This document shows, piece after piece, positions 24,825-32,518 of a stretch of 32,518 bases of DNA. The position numbers and the translations under genes were made by a program. Each line of letters starts with the position of its first letter. Position 1 is the stretch's first letter. The notes beneath the pieces were generated by a model that did no database searches, was not told where the DNA came from, and saw nothing but the letters and a program-made list of their open reading frames with translations. Source of the stretch: Terriglobia bacterium (GTDB taxonomy: Bacteria; Acidobacteriota; Terriglobia; Bryobacterales; Bryobacteraceae). The stretch lies in assembly GCA_020073365.1 (NCBI GenBank), contig JAIQFL010000103.1:1-32518 (forward strand). Reading direction: 5' to 3'.

Positions 24825-24981
24825 ATTCAGCTCCTTCTCATGGGCGCTACATCAGGCTGGGCCACTCTGGGACGTCACACGCAGCGCTCAATGGAATCGT
24901 GACTGGACGACGACAACCGTTTCACACGTGTTGAGGCTGATTCCTGGTCCCTTTGGCCAGTCGATTGCTTCGCAGCACCCG

Positions 24982-25861
24982 ATGTTCCGGTACGCCATGC
25001 TATCGTGTCTGGCCCTCGCGCTCCCTTGCCGAGTGCATGCGGTTCAAATTCCAATCATTCCACCGCTCGGGTTCGCGGAGAATAAAGGCCAGTATCCCCA
25101 GGAGGTTCTCTACGCTCTACCGCCGGTCGGGTACCTCACGACCAACAGCCTGGTGCTGGCGCCGGACCAGGTGTCGCTGCGGTTTGTGAACGGCAATGCC
25201 GGCGCTTCCATGCACCCCGGCGACACACTACCGGGGCAAATCAACATATTCACCGGCGCCGATCAACGGCAGTGGATCGCGGGTATCAATCAATACAGTT
25301 CCGTCGAAATGCCAGGCGTGTATCCGGGGATCGACGCTTCCTTTCTGGCGAGCAACGGCGTTCTCACCTGGAGGCTCTCGCTGGCCGCCGGCGCGAGCGC
25401 CGGTGCGATGCGGATCCAGGTGGATGGAGTTCAGAACCTCTTCGTCGAGGCAGACCCCCGCGGATTTCTGGCAATGATGCCCTCGGCGTCGGCCATCGTC
25501 TATCTGACGCTGCCGGCGGCCTACCAGAATCTCGCTTCCGGCCGCGTCTCCGTGGAGGCGCAATACTCGGTGATCGACTCCAGTCACTTCCAGTTCGTGT
25601 TGGGCCAGTACGACACAACCCAGCCTTTGACCATCGAAATGAGCGTCCGTAATATTGGCGGGCCCCTCCCGGGCAGTCTGCAGGTAGCCGCGGCTCCTTC
25701 CGGCGCTTTCTACCGGGCGGCCATCCTTCCGGAATTGGTAACGCGGAAAATTACGTCCCTTCCGCAACCGGCGAACGGTGCGTGCAGTCTCAGCGGAGCC
25801 TACGTGATCCCGTGCACGGATGTGGCCATCGCCAGGTACTCACCCTCAGGCCAACTGGCTT
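24982..25861 (+). pseudogene. SBBP/DUF7948-type surface protein, 5' part only
   Basis: The frame starts MFRYAMLSCLALALP, a signal peptide, and continues with GFAENKGQYPQEVLYALPPV, GYLTTNSLVLAPDQVSLRFV, ending in DVAIARYSPSGQLAY. The ENKGQ start is the hallmark of the domain that precedes SBBP beta-propeller repeats in large secreted proteins, and ARYSPSGQLAY is the beginning of the first SBBP repeat, which normally goes on as xTFLGG. Instead, at about 25862 the DNA enters a TonB receptor in another frame; the original frame runs on to 26061 without meaning. About 293 genuine codons survive; the whole propeller is missing. Confidence 0.7.
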
Positions 25862-28452
25862 ATGGGCAATTTCCAGGGCCAGCCGCGCGGACCATTCCTG
25901 TGGAACCAGCCCGGCGCCACGGCGAACGGCCCGGTTTACATTCCAAAACTCTACGACGGCCGCAACAAGACTTTCTTCCTGTTTTCCTGGGAGGGCATCC
26001 GTCAGAACATTCCCAACTACTTGCTGCAAACCGTTCCCACGCCAGCCAACCGGACTGGTGATTTCTCCGGCCTGCACACCTCCGCCGGCCAGCCCATCAC
26101 CATCGACGACCCCACCACCAGCCAGTTGACAGGAAACAGCTACATACGCCAGCCGTTCCCCGGCAACCTGATACCGCAGAACCGCATCGACCCGGTGGCG
26201 CTCAAGTTGATGCAGTATATTCCCCAGCCAAACATTACGGCGGATGCCTCGGGTTTCAATAATTACAACCCCTCTGGCCCCGGCATCCTGACGCTGGAGC
26301 GCTATAACGCCTACACCATCAACTTCGACCAGGTCATCACGCAGAACGAGCGGTTCTCCATCCACTATGTGACCAACAAGCGCTGGCAGACCGGTCCGTA
26401 CTACGGCTGGCAGATTCCGGCGTTAGGGCCGAACAATTTCGAGCGCTATAACCAGGGCGCCAACGCGCAGTCGACCTCCACGCTATCGCCAACCCTGGTG
26501 GTGACGACGCGTTTCGGCTTCACCGAGCATATTTTTCTAAATTACATGAACGGAGGCGGGTTTGACCCGACGCAGTTGGGCTTCCCAGCCGGCCAGCTGG
26601 CCCAGGCGCAAGGCAAGTTCTTCCCCACCCTCACTTTTACTAACTATACGGGATTCGGCCAGGCCGGCAACAACTCCGATACCAGCACGAACTGGTACTT
26701 CAACGTGGTGGCGAATAAGTCCATCGGGCGGCACTCACTCAAGTGGGACGGAGAGTACCGGGTGTTGTTTGACAACCTGCCCAACTATTCGTTCGCCAGC
26801 TTCGGTTTTACCAACGCCTGGACGCAGCGCGACGTTGAATGCCGATGCTCTTTCGGGGAACGCCTTCGCCTCCTTCCTGTTGGGTTATGCCGGAAGCGGC
26901 AGCTCGCCTTATAATGCCTCGCCCGCGTTCGGCTACCACTCGGCGGGCCTCTTTATACAGGATGATATCCGCATCAATAGTAAGCTGACCGTCAACGTTG
27001 GCGGCCGGTACGAGTACGAGTCTCCCATTACCGAGCGCTACAACCGCAAAAATGCCGGCTTCGATCCCACTAGCCCGAGCCCGCTGCAAGTGCCCGGCCT
27101 GTCTCTGACCGGGGGTCTGCTGTTCGTCTCGGGGCAAAACCGCTTACCTTGGAAACGCCAGGTGACCGACGTCGACCCGCGAGTCGGGGTGGCATATCAT
27201 GTACTGCCCAAGATGGTTCTTCGTGCAGGCTATGGCAAGTCTTACGTCCCGACGTACATCAGCCCTCAGACCCAGGGCTTCAGCACCTCCAGTCCCTTTG
27301 TATCGTCGCTCGATGGGGGCCTCACACCCTCCGGACACCTCAGCAATCCGTTTCCCAGCGGGATGCTCAGAGCCACGGGAAGCTCATCGGGGCTGGCGAC
27401 TTTCGCGGGGCAAGGCATCACCTACGCCTACCAGGATCGCACCATCCCTTATATCCACCAGTTCTCCGCCGGGTTCCAATACGAGTTGCCGGCCAGTGTG
27501 TTGTTGGATATCTCCTACGTTGGCAGCCGTACACGCCAATTGGCCACCAGCAAGAACATCGATGCTCTGCCGGCTACCCAGCTCGCGCTGGGTCAGCCTT
27601 ACCTGACCGCACAAGTGGCCAATCCCTTCGCGGGACTGTTGCCCGGCACTACCATCAACGGGGCGACGGTGCAGCGCCAGCAGCTCCTCCTGCCGTATCC
27701 CCAGTTCCTCAGCGTGACGCGCACCGGGTTTCCCAATGGCAGGGCCTGGTACAACTCACTCCAGGTCCAGATGCAGAAGAGGCTCACGCATGGGTTCCAC
27801 CTGCTGGTGGACTACACTTACTCGGAAACCATGCAGGCGGTCAGCTACGTGAATCCCCAGTTCAACGACAACCAACTCGAGAGCGTGCGGGCGTCCGAAG
27901 ACCTGCCGCACCGTCTTTCGATCGCGGGCGGGTATCAGATCCCGCTATTCACCCATTCCAATCGCTTCCTGAAAGGCGCGTTCGGCGGCTGGCAGGTGCA
28001 GTTGATCGCTCTCTTCCAGTCCGGCCGCCAGCTTGCCGGCGTGGACGGTTACCCCACCGGGGCCAGCCAGTTTGTACGGCCCGTACAACCCGAACGGCTA
28101 CTATTTCAACGCTTGCACGCTCAACACCAACGGCGTGCGGCAGAATTGCGCCAGCACCACCCAGGCGGTCGCCTGGATCCAGAGGCCGGCCGGCACACTG
28201 CGCGTCGACGGGACGCAATGGTCCGAGAGACGGGAGATGCGGCCTGGCCTGATGGACTCCTCGGTGTTCAAGTCCTTCCCGCTGCATGAGAGGCTCATCC
28301 TTCAGTTCCGCCTGGAGGCCTTCAACACCTTCAACACACCGTGGTTCGGCCTGGCGAACACCTCGCTGGGCAATGCCCGCTTCGGTCTGTTGGGCAATAC
28401 GCAGGGCAACGACCCCCGTAACGTGCAAATCGTGGCGAAGGTGAATTTCTAA
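25862..28452 (+). pseudogene. Oar-like TonB-dependent receptor, 5'-truncated and frameshifted
   Basis: Three frames together give one receptor. Frame 1 (25862-about 26830) starts in the middle of the plug/barrel region with GNFQGQPRGPFLWNQPG, PVYIPKLYDGRNKTFFLFSW and NLIPQNRIDPVALKLMQYIP. Frame 2 (about 26832-28060) continues with NADALSGNAFASFLLGYAG, HSAGLFIQDDIRINSKLTVN, VDPRVGVAYHVLPKMVLRAG. Frame 3 (about 28060-28452) ends with RLEAFNTFNTPWFGLANTS, DPRNVQIVAKVNF, the normal C-terminus. The signal peptide, carboxypeptidase-like domain, TonB box and most of the plug are absent. Intact relatives have about 1,000-1,200 residues and import or display substrates across the outer membrane. The frameshifts could be sequencing errors, but the missing 5' part cannot. 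Confidence 0.85.
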
Positions 28453-28532
28453 TGTGGCGTCCCGGGACGGCGCGGGCAACCGCTCCCTCAGCCTCCGCCT
28501 CCGCAGACACCGCAGGTCCTGTGTTTTCAGAG

Positions 28533-28556
28533 GTGGGGCAGGCGGTTCCGCCTGCC
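28533..28556 (+). repeat. GTGGGRC-type palindromic repeat, copy 3 (24 bp)
   Basis: GTGGGGCAGGCGGTTCCGCC then TGCC, arms GGCAGGCGG and CCGCCTGCC pairing perfectly. Same family as 1540-1563 and 9867-9890. Confidence 0.72.
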
Positions 28557-28557
28557 T

Positions 28558-28580
28558 CGCCCGCTTGCGGGCGCTTCTTT
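28558..28580 (+). terminator. possible rho-independent terminator after receptor
   Basis: CGCCCGC (28558-28564) and GCGGGCG (28567-28573) form a perfect 7-bp GC stem around TT, followed by CTTCTTT. It lies 105 bp after the receptor stop. The tail is a weak T tract, so efficiency is uncertain. Confidence 0.5.
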
Positions 28581-28607
28581 ACACGCTTCTAAGGGGCCGG
28601 TCATGAA

Positions 28608-29947
28608 AAAAAACCCACATTTCCGTTTTTGAGCAGTTACTGATACCTCCTGCTGGCCTCCGACGCCTTTATTCATGCGGGTTTCAACGCGATGAGGAAG
28701 CTCCGGAGGTCAACACCCAAAGGGTGAGAAACAAAATCAACCATTCCAGCTCTCGTTCAACGCTTCGCTGAAGATCGATTTCCAGGGATCGCGGATCACC
28801 TCGGATGGCGGCCTCATCTTGGTGCGCGAATTGGATGAGCGGCTGGGCTTCGGCGAAATGATCGCCCAACACCTTAGCAATTCGCGGCGCCGGAAGAACA
28901 CCCAACTTCCACTGGCCGATCTGCTCCGCCAGTCGGTCTACAGCCGCATCGCGGGCTATGAGGATGTCAATGATGCGCTATCACCCGCTGTTGTTGTTCA
29001 ACCGCGAGGGCGACTGCCTGGCGGCAAAGCTACGTCCCGGCAACGCCCACAGTGCCGACGACTGGGAAGAACTGCTCCCTGCCCGAGATCGAGCGGCAGC
29101 AGAAGGGTGGGCAAGGAAGTCGTGTTTCGCGCCGACGCGGCCTTCGCCAAGCCGGAGATCTACGAGGCGCTGGAGGCGCGCGGCGTGAAGTACGCCATCC
29201 GCATTCCGGCCAATGAGAACCTGGAGCGGGACATCGCGGAATTGCTGACCCGCCCAGTGGGACGCCCAAGCCACAAGCCCGTGGTCTGGTACAAGAGTTT
29301 CCGATATCAGGCGGCGAGTTGGAAGACGGCGCGCCGGGTGGTGGCGAAGGTGGAGTTTCATTTCGGAGAGTTGTTCCCCCGCGTGGGCTTCATCGTTACC
29401 AACCTGGAGACCGACAGCAGGGCGGTAGTGCGGTTCTACAACAAACGGGGCACAGTGGAGCAGTGGATCAAGGAAGGCAAACAGGCCGTCAAGATGACGC
29501 GGCTGAGTTGCCATCGATTCCGCTCGAATGAAGTGCGGCTATGGTTGAGCGTGATGGCTTACAACCTGGGGAACCTGTGGCGGCGGTTGGTGCTGCCGAA
29601 GAAGATCGAGAACTGGTCGCTGACCAGCTTTCAACAACGGTTGGTGAAGACCGGGGGCAGACTGGTCAAGCACGCCCGGTACTACTGGCTGATGCTGGCC
29701 GAGAGCCATCTCACACGGCGGTTGTTCGGGAGCATGGTTCTGCGGATCGATGCGCTAGCGGTGGCGACCGGGTAGCAGGGGGCGATGACACCAGCAAAAT
29801 CAGGCAGACCAGGCAGGCGAAAACTGCGCCCTGGGGAGACGAGCACAGCTCCCCTAGGAAAAAAAAACAAACCCAGAGGATCAACGGAAAGCGATTGGGT
29901 GTATACTTGTCTCGTGCCGGGTGCCAAAATGGAAATCCCGGTTTCTT
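28608..29947 (+). mobile_element. IS1380-family-like insertion sequence, degenerate
   Basis: A decayed element of about 1.34 kb carrying an IS1380-type transposase pseudogene. Its likely ends are an imperfect inverted repeat: AAAAAACCCACATTTCCGTT (28608 on) against the reverse complement of the sequence ending at 29947 (AAGAAACCGGGATTTCCATT), about 17 of 23 positions matching. I could not see a convincing target-site duplication. Intact IS1380 members are roughly 1.65-1.7 kb, so the missing ~330 bp agrees with the internal deletion seen in the transposase. The 3' part, 29776-29947, has no gene; it holds a GGGGAG/CTCCCC hairpin beside an A run. Confidence 0.6.
28724..29775 (+). pseudogene. IS1380-family transposase, deleted and frameshifted
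   Basis: The pieces are unmistakable: FQLSFNASLKIDFQGSRITS, LILVRELDERLGFGEMIAQH, LLRQSVYSRIAGYEDVNDA, then (other frame) RYHPLLLFNREGDCLAAKLR and PGNAHSADDWEELLP, then LPEIERQQ in a third frame, and VVFRADAAFAKPEIYEALEA to the end in the first. The N-terminal GTG at 28724 is in yet another frame from the body. At about 28975 the gene jumps from VNDA to RYHPLLLF, losing roughly 110 residues, including the segment that normally carries the first catalytic aspartates. The last aspartate/glutamate region (KRGTVEQWIKEGK) remains. A 318-codon frame (28819-29775) is open by chance but is not an intact transposase. Confidence 0.85.
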
Positions 29948-29996
29948 TATAATTCAGACGATCCTGAGAATCTCGTGGGACCAGCGAGGACGTGGA

Positions 29997-30037
29997 CTCC
30001 ACCGAATCGCTCCATTCCTCGACCGAATCGCTCCGTT
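29997..30037 (+). repeat. 21-bp tandem repeat upstream of S41 gene
   Basis: ACCGAATCGCTCC occurs at 30001-30013 and again at 30022-30034, with similar flanks, giving two units of 21 bp. Read from the GTG at 29992, it would encode a repeated TESLxSS segment in front of the S41 protease. I think this is untranslated leader. Confidence 0.5.
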
Positions 30038-30117
30038 CGGGGCTGAATATAACTCGCGCTGGGAGCAGCACCGACAACTTGGCCAAGGCTCCTCCTTCGA
30101 CGATCCTCGGGGAGACA

Positions 30118-32226
30118 ATGACCCTATCCGCCTTCCTTGCAACAGGCAACCGTCTCACCTCGGAAGAACGTCGACGAATTGTAGATCAGGCGTTGGTAGT
30201 GATTGAGCAGGTTTACGTTCACCTTCCCTTCAAGCGCGCAATGCATGCCGTGGATCCGCTGCAACGCCTGAAGCTCCTCAGGCAGCACCTCGGCGCTATG
30301 TCTACACGACAGTTTCACGACGAAATTATTGCGACTTTCACTGAGCTCCGAGACCTCCACACAAACTACTTGCTTCCGGATCCTTTCCGGACGAAGACGG
30401 CGTTCCTGCCTTTCCTGGTGGAGGAGTTCTTCGAAGGAGACACGCGCCGCTACATAGTATCGAAGTTGTATCCAGGCTTCAGCCATCCATACTTCAGTAC
30501 CGGCGTAGTTATCACCCACTGGAATGGAATCCCTATCGAGCGGGCTGTTGAGTTGAATGCCGACCGCCAGGCAGGCAGCAATGAGGCTGCACGCCACGCG
30601 CGTGGTCTTGATGCATTGACGATCCGGCCAATGATCCTGACGGCGCCTCCTGATGAAGAGTGGGTCATCATCAGATATACAGCTGAGGGTCAGAATCATG
30701 AGCTCCGATTCGAATGGCAGATATTTGAACCCGATCCGTCTCCCACCCGTGTCGACCCCAATTCTTCACAGCACCCAGTGTCACGCGCACTTGGGATCGA
30801 CGCGCAGAATGAAGCAATCCAACGGACCAAGAAGATTTTGTTCGCGCCTAGAGCTATGGAAGTAGAGAAGCAGATCGCCATTGGGGGCCGCCGCGCCTCC
30901 GCATCTGCTGGGGCCGGCCTGGGCTCGGACATGGCGGATGTAAGCATGCTGCCGAATGTCTTCTCCTTCCGAATAGTGAACACACCGCACGGCGACTTCG
31001 GCTACATTCGGATATGGAACTTCCAAGTGGCCGATCCTGACGAACTGGTTACTGAATTCATCCGGATTGCTGGCATACTCAGCCAGAGCGGGAGCGGCTT
31101 GATCATCGATGTCCGCGGTAATCCTGGTGGCGTAATCACAGCAGGCGAGCGCCTGCTCCAGGTCCTCACACCAAAACCTATAGATCCTGAGCGCTTCCAG
31201 TTCATCAATACACCCTTGACACTTGAGTTGTGTGAGCGTGACTCAGTGCTCACTCAATGGAAGGCTTCAATCACCCAGTCAGTGGAAACAGCGACGACCT
31301 ACTCCGACGGCTTTCCTCTCGATCCCGTCGAGGCATACAACCGCTTGGGACAGAGTTACTACGGGCCCGTTGTCATTATCACAGATGCCCTCTGCTACAG
31401 TACGACAGATATCTTCGCGGCTGGCTTTCAGGACCATGGGATCGGGCCCATCCTGGGAACAAGCGCCAATACGGGGGCGGGAGGGGCTAATGTCTGGACG
31501 CACGAACTGCTACGCCAAGTTCTTCCCGGAAGGACTTCACCCTTCCAGTCCCTGCCAAAGAACGCATCCTTTCGAGTGGCCCTCCGCCGATCCACACGAG
31601 TGGGTGCTAAGTCAGGTACTCCTGTCGAAGACCTCGGTACGGTTCCAGACTATCTGCACCTTATGACCAAGAACGACTTGCTCAACCAAAACGAGGACCT
31701 TATAGCGCGGGCAGCACACTTACTCGCGGGGCTACCTTCGCGCGCCCTTTCTGTCGTGCTGAGTCCGAGGCCGGGTAACGGAACTATCAGTGTCTCAGTG
31801 ACCACCAAAAACATCTCACGTCTCGATCTTTTCCTGAACGAACGGCCGCTGCTGACCCGCGATGTTAGCGACGGAACCACGACACTTACCCTCCCAGCAT
31901 CTTACTCTGGCGTCGGCAGGCTAGAACTCCACGGGTACGATGGCAGGCAGCTCGTAGCAGTAAAGCGGATCGTGCTCGAGGACCAGGGACACCTACTTCA
32001 TGCGAAGGCCGATGAAATGGTAGCAGCGGATGCACCGAAGAGACAAAACGCACGCCCGCAGGAGGTCCACGACCTATTGACCAAGCTGCATGACCAAGGG
32101 GTCGTCAATCTGGACTCGCCAATGCGGTCTGCCCTAGACCAAGCGCGAACGCTACGACTCTCCGAAGACGAGGGCTGGTACATCGCGGGTGGCAGCTCCT
32201 GGGCCATAGTTGTCAAAGGACAATAG
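30118..32226 (+). CDS. S41-family (tail-specific) protease with extra C-terminal tail
   Basis: A 702-residue protein. The frame opens at a GTG (29992), but ATG 30118 has GGGGAG just upstream and begins the conserved-looking MTLSAFLATGNRLTSEERRR. Residues 15-115 are a helical N-domain, 120-200 a PDZ-like part (GVVITHWNGIPIERAVE), and 290-480 the S41 core: GYIRIWNF, LIIDVRGNPGG, then VVIITDALCYSTTDIFAAGF with the probable nucleophile S428. A small beta-sandwich (about 560-640) follows, and residues about 642-702 form an extra tail ending WYIAGGSSWAIVVKGQ. There is no signal peptide, so a cytosolic role is likely. The DNA is less GC-rich than its neighbours and lies next to an insertion sequence, suggesting transfer. 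The tail is repeated in a separate small gene just downstream. Confidence 0.85.
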   Translation: MTLSAFLATGNRLTSEERRRIVDQALVVIEQVYVHLPFKRAMHAVDPLQRLKLLRQHLGAMSTRQFHDEIIATFTELRDLHTNYLLPDPFRTKTAFLPFLVEEFFEGDTRRYIVSKLYPGFSHPYFSTGVVITHWNGIPIERAVELNADRQAGSNEAARHARGLDALTIRPMILTAPPDEEWVIIRYTAEGQNHELRFEWQIFEPDPSPTRVDPNSSQHPVSRALGIDAQNEAIQRTKKILFAPRAMEVEKQIAIGGRRASASAGAGLGSDMADVSMLPNVFSFRIVNTPHGDFGYIRIWNFQVADPDELVTEFIRIAGILSQSGSGLIIDVRGNPGGVITAGERLLQVLTPKPIDPERFQFINTPLTLELCERDSVLTQWKASITQSVETATTYSDGFPLDPVEAYNRLGQSYYGPVVIITDALCYSTTDIFAAGFQDHGIGPILGTSANTGAGGANVWTHELLRQVLPGRTSPFQSLPKNASFRVALRRSTRVGAKSGTPVEDLGTVPDYLHLMTKNDLLNQNEDLIARAAHLLAGLPSRALSVVLSPRPGNGTISVSVTTKNISRLDLFLNERPLLTRDVSDGTTTLTLPASYSGVGRLELHGYDGRQLVAVKRIVLEDQGHLLHAKADEMVAADAPKRQNARPQEVHDLLTKLHDQGVVNLDSPMRSALDQARTLRLSEDEGWYIAGGSSWAIVVKGQ

Positions 32227-32518
32227 TTCGAGAACCTGCGAGCGTCTCATGACAGTTATTGTTGGCTTACATAGATAGATAGGAGGCTCAAATGCCAGAC
32301 GCCAAAAAAAAATGCAACCCCGCAAGAGGTCCATGACCTATTGACCAAGCTGCATGACCAAGGGGTCGTCAATCTGGACTCGCCAATGCGGTCTGCCCTA
32401 GACCAAGCGCGAACGCTACGACTCTCCGAAGACGAGGGCTGGTACATCGCGGGTGGCAGCTCCTGGGCCATAGTTGTCAAAGGACAATAGTTCGAGAACC
32501 TGCGAGCGTCTCATGACA
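32071..32518 (+). repeat. 184-bp exact direct repeat, 264-bp period
   Basis: Positions 32071-32254 and 32335-32518 are identical; the 35 bp before each copy match at all but five positions. The first copy covers the end of the S41 gene, its stop and 28 bp beyond; the second covers the small gene downstream. The second copy reaches the window end, so the repeat may be longer. Perfect identity next to a diverged edge suggests recent duplication or gene conversion. Confidence 0.9.
32292..32490 (+). CDS. small protein homologous to the S41 tail, interrupted by A9 frameshift
   Basis: AGGAGG (32281-32286) stands 5 bases before ATG 32292, the strongest ribosome binding site in this part. As read, the frame is MPDAKKK then stops after 14 codons (32336). 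If one A of the nine-A tract at 32304-32312 is skipped, it becomes a 65-residue protein, MPDAKKNATPQEVHDLL to GSSWAIVVKGQ, that matches the last ~61 residues of the S41 protease (there DAPKRQNARPQEVHDLL). Three of the five base differences near the 5' edge are silent third-position changes in that frame, so the frame has been under protein-level selection. The shift could be slippage, phase variation, a recent mutation or a sequencing error. I recognise no family; a GG pair precedes the last 10 residues. Confidence 0.5.

Noticed and set aside
23505..24902. 465-codon plus-strand frame
   Set aside because: Antisense of the HELGGH protein; low-complexity composition and no start signal.
28819..29775. 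318-codon frame as an intact transposase
   Set aside because: The middle (PAVVVQPRG to RRVGKE) does not match the family, while the matching residues are in two other frames; the true gene is deleted and shifted.
29838..29868. GGGGAG/CTCCCC hairpin next to an A run as terminator
   Set aside because: The A run follows the hairpin on the plus strand, so the T run would precede the hairpin on the minus strand; the order is wrong for either direction.
29992..30117. 42-codon N-terminal extension of the S41 protease from a GTG
   Set aside because: It is a low-complexity repeat (TESLHSSTESL), its GAGG is too close to the GTG, and a better-placed ATG begins at 30118.
1..32518. tRNA, rRNA or CRISPR array
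   Set aside because: I looked for TPsiC-loop and acceptor-stem patterns and for regularly spaced repeats and found none; the palindromic repeats are too scattered to be CRISPR.

Overview
This is a GC-rich bacterial chromosome segment. I read it as Acidobacteriota, probably Bryobacterales/Solibacter-like. The grounds are the gene families: a CadC-type winged-helix/TolB-like/TPR regulator, an Oar-like TonB-dependent receptor with the PKLYDGRNKTFF signature, a DUF7948/SBBP-type surface protein, an M14 peptidase and an RxxCVxT-type secreted protein. Short palindromic repeats starting GTGGGRC are scattered between genes. This assignment rests on recognition, not on a database search.

Layout. 1-1531: end of an RND efflux pump and its TolC partner. 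1583-3297: a tiny membrane ORF, a NarL-type response regulator preceded by what looks like the last piece of a lost sensor kinase, and a secreted protein. 3429-4651: a cysteine-rich membrane-anchored protein and an HExxH secreted protein, with a perfect 16-bp parS centromere site between them that contains the start codon of the second gene. 4780-6934: an M14 carboxypeptidase and a convergent surface-protein gene, both losing their 3' ends at one junction. 7341-13817: a minus-strand operon of MoxR ATPase, DUF58 protein, BatA-like protein and double-VWA membrane protein. Such MoxR/VWA operons usually serve envelope functions or chaperone-type assembly. The last junction of the operon carries an inserted palindrome cluster flanked by a 27-bp duplication of a ribosome binding site and start. 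13917-16470: three small envelope or secreted proteins. 16486-21863: the TPR regulator, an alpha/beta hydrolase, a SurA/PpiC-type foldase and a Gfo/Idh/MocA oxidoreductase. 21951-24824: a large protein with an unusual HELGGH motif.

24982-29947 is a decayed zone. The 5' part of an SBBP-type gene is joined in the middle of a TonB receptor that has two more frameshifts, followed by an IS1380-like element with an internal deletion and several frameshifts. 30118-32518 holds a visibly less GC-rich S41 protease gene. Its C-terminal ~61 residues are repeated directly downstream as a separate small gene with its own strong ribosome binding site and an A9 tract that throws it out of frame. This protease plus stand-alone tail arrangement is the best candidate for something undescribed.

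Several junctions (6654, 9840-9985, 25862, 28975, 32254) look like real rearrangements, but a metagenomic or draft assembly could also create them. Read mapping across them is the first thing to check.
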